This document shows positions 6,300 to 6,846 of a stretch of DNA of 6,846 nucleotides, in pieces. The position numbers and the translations under genes are program-made. Source of the DNA: a bacterium (lineage in GTDB: Bacteria; Spirochaetota; Spirochaetia; JABEVK01); assembly GCA_021781625.1 (NCBI GenBank), contig JAJXWL010000102.1, forward strand, positions 1 to 6,846, in the 5' to 3' direction. The notes beneath the pieces were generated by a model. The model did no database searches. It was given only the letters and a program-made list of their open reading frames with translations, and was not told where the DNA came from. Position 1 is the first letter of the stretch; every line of letters starts with the position of its first letter.

Positions 6300-6533
6300 A
6301 TGGAAGTTGAGTTTTGCCCCCGTTGTTCGACTGTGGTCAACCGCAGTTATTTGTATTGTCCCAGTTGCGGGGCCCGTCTTCATGAGGTCCCCGAATTTGC
6401 TCAGGTCCTGGACGAGTCTTTACAAGGCTTAAAAGACCGCGAAGTTCAGCGGCAAATTCAACGGTTAAATGCTCTATTATGTCGTCTTGCCGCTTTGGAA
6501 GAAGCTCTGGACGCCTGGGAATTCGTCCGCTAG
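6300..6533 (+). CDS. Small zinc-ribbon protein with C-terminal helix
   Basis: 77 residues. Four cysteines in two CxxC knuckles (Cys6/Cys9 and Cys20/Cys23, with YCPSCGARL at the second) form a typical zinc ribbon over residues 4-27. The rest (about 32-75) is charged and leucine-rich and should be one long helix, possibly a coiled coil. Proteins of this shape often act as small protein- or nucleic-acid-binding adaptors; no specific role can be read here. There is no signal peptide, so it is cytoplasmic. The frame is open back to the stop of the NHL/VWA gene, but no other start codon exists between, so ATG 6300 is the only choice. It lacks a normally spaced Shine-Dalgarno sequence. The next gene begins 19 bases after its stop, suggesting co-transcription. 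Confidence 0.85.
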   Translation: MEVEFCPRCSTVVNRSYLYCPSCGARLHEVPEFAQVLDESLQGLKDREVQRQIQRLNALLCRLAALEEALDAWEFVR

Positions 6534-6540
6534 AACTGTT

Positions 6541-6545
6541 AAGGA
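6541..6545 (+). promoter_or_regulatory. Ribosome binding site for the last gene
   Basis: AAGGA lies seven bases before ATG 6553, confirming that start. No convincing promoter is seen in the 19-base gap, so the gene is probably read from the zinc-ribbon transcript. Confidence 0.65.
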
Positions 6546-6552
6546 TGTATCC

Positions 6553-6846
6553 ATGAAACGTTGGGGGATTTTGCTCCTATGGAGCAGTCTAGCTGGAGCT
6601 TTGTCTGCTCAAGTGAGTTTTTCAGGCTTGGCTGTTGATCAGAATGAGCACTTGTTATTTGCAGTCCATGCCACCTCGCCACAAAACTCTGATACTGGTT
6701 GGTTTGAAGCTGATCTCAGTACAGGAAAACTCAAAACCCTGACTTTTCCTGTTGATCGTGCCGAATGGTTGCCGGGAACTTCAGCCTTACAGTGGTCCAA
6801 TGCCTTTGGGACCTACCGGTTGCTCCCTCAGGGGACGGTCGAGACG
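6553..6846 (+). CDS. Secreted protein of unknown function (3' end cut by window edge)
   Basis: 98 codons are visible and the frame is still open at the window end. The first ~20 residues are a Sec signal peptide: MKRW, a hydrophobic stretch (ILLLWSSLAGAL) and a probable cleavage in LSA|QV, closely resembling the VSA|QD site of the secreted NHL/VWA protein nearby. The mature part (GLAVDQNEHLLFAV..., then a GWFEADLSTGKLKTL unit) alternates short strands and turns in a way that could be the first blades of a beta propeller, but I do not recognise the family. It follows the zinc-ribbon gene by 19 bases with a good ribosome binding site. A periplasmic or outer-surface location is inferred. Because the C-terminal part is missing, no domain assignment is offered. 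Confidence 0.85.
   Translation, partial: MKRWGILLLWSSLAGALSAQVSFSGLAVDQNEHLLFAVHATSPQNSDTGWFEADLSTGKLKTLTFPVDRAEWLPGTSALQWSNAFGTYRLLPQGTVET

Noticed and set aside
5859..6383. 174-residue minus-strand open frame
   Set aside because: It crosses the end of the NHL/VWA gene, the hairpin/promoter and the zinc-ribbon gene on the opposite strand, and shows no motif.

Overview
The window holds seven protein genes and no RNA gene, mobile element or CRISPR array that I can see. GC content is close to half. A divergent apolipoprotein N-acyltransferase (lnt) and two proteins with Sec-type signal peptides point to a diderm bacterium. The Lnt wording after the catalytic cysteine (a DDSWSK-type segment in place of the usual NDAWFGD) and the mix of neighbours make a spirochaete my first guess. 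This is a weak inference from memory, and an acidobacterium-like lineage is not excluded.

Layout: lnt runs leftwards from 1510 and leaves the window a little before its stop. A 71-base divergent gap (1511-1581) carries two back-to-back, partly overlapping promoter candidates. Rightwards come a galactokinase-like GHMP protein (1582-2760), then surE (2813-3544), a cytoplasmic TPR protein (3541-4233) and a large secreted TPR / NHL-propeller / VWA-like protein (4230-6254). The last three are joined by 4-base stop/start overlaps and have their own promoter candidate upstream of surE. A small hairpin plus T-run and an overlapping promoter candidate then mark a probable transcription boundary, followed by a 77-residue zinc-ribbon protein (6300-6533) and the beginning of another secreted protein (6553 to the window end).

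How they work together: Lnt finishes lipoproteins at the inner membrane and SurE is a housekeeping nucleotidase. The tightly coupled surE-TPR-NHL/VWA unit and the two genes after it look like a module with a cytoplasmic part (two TPR/zinc-ribbon proteins, likely scaffolds) and an exported part (propeller plus VWA-like domain). Its function is not known from the sequence.

The points most worth a second look are: (1) the galactokinase-like protein keeps the fold signature and the ATP-binding loop, but all five residues I align with the known sugar-binding and catalytic residues of galactokinase are changed, including the catalytic Asp; (2) the secreted TPR-NHL-VWA architecture has an altered metal site; (3) two genes (lnt and the zinc ribbon) have -10 elements 6-7 bases before the ATG, which predicts leaderless mRNAs.
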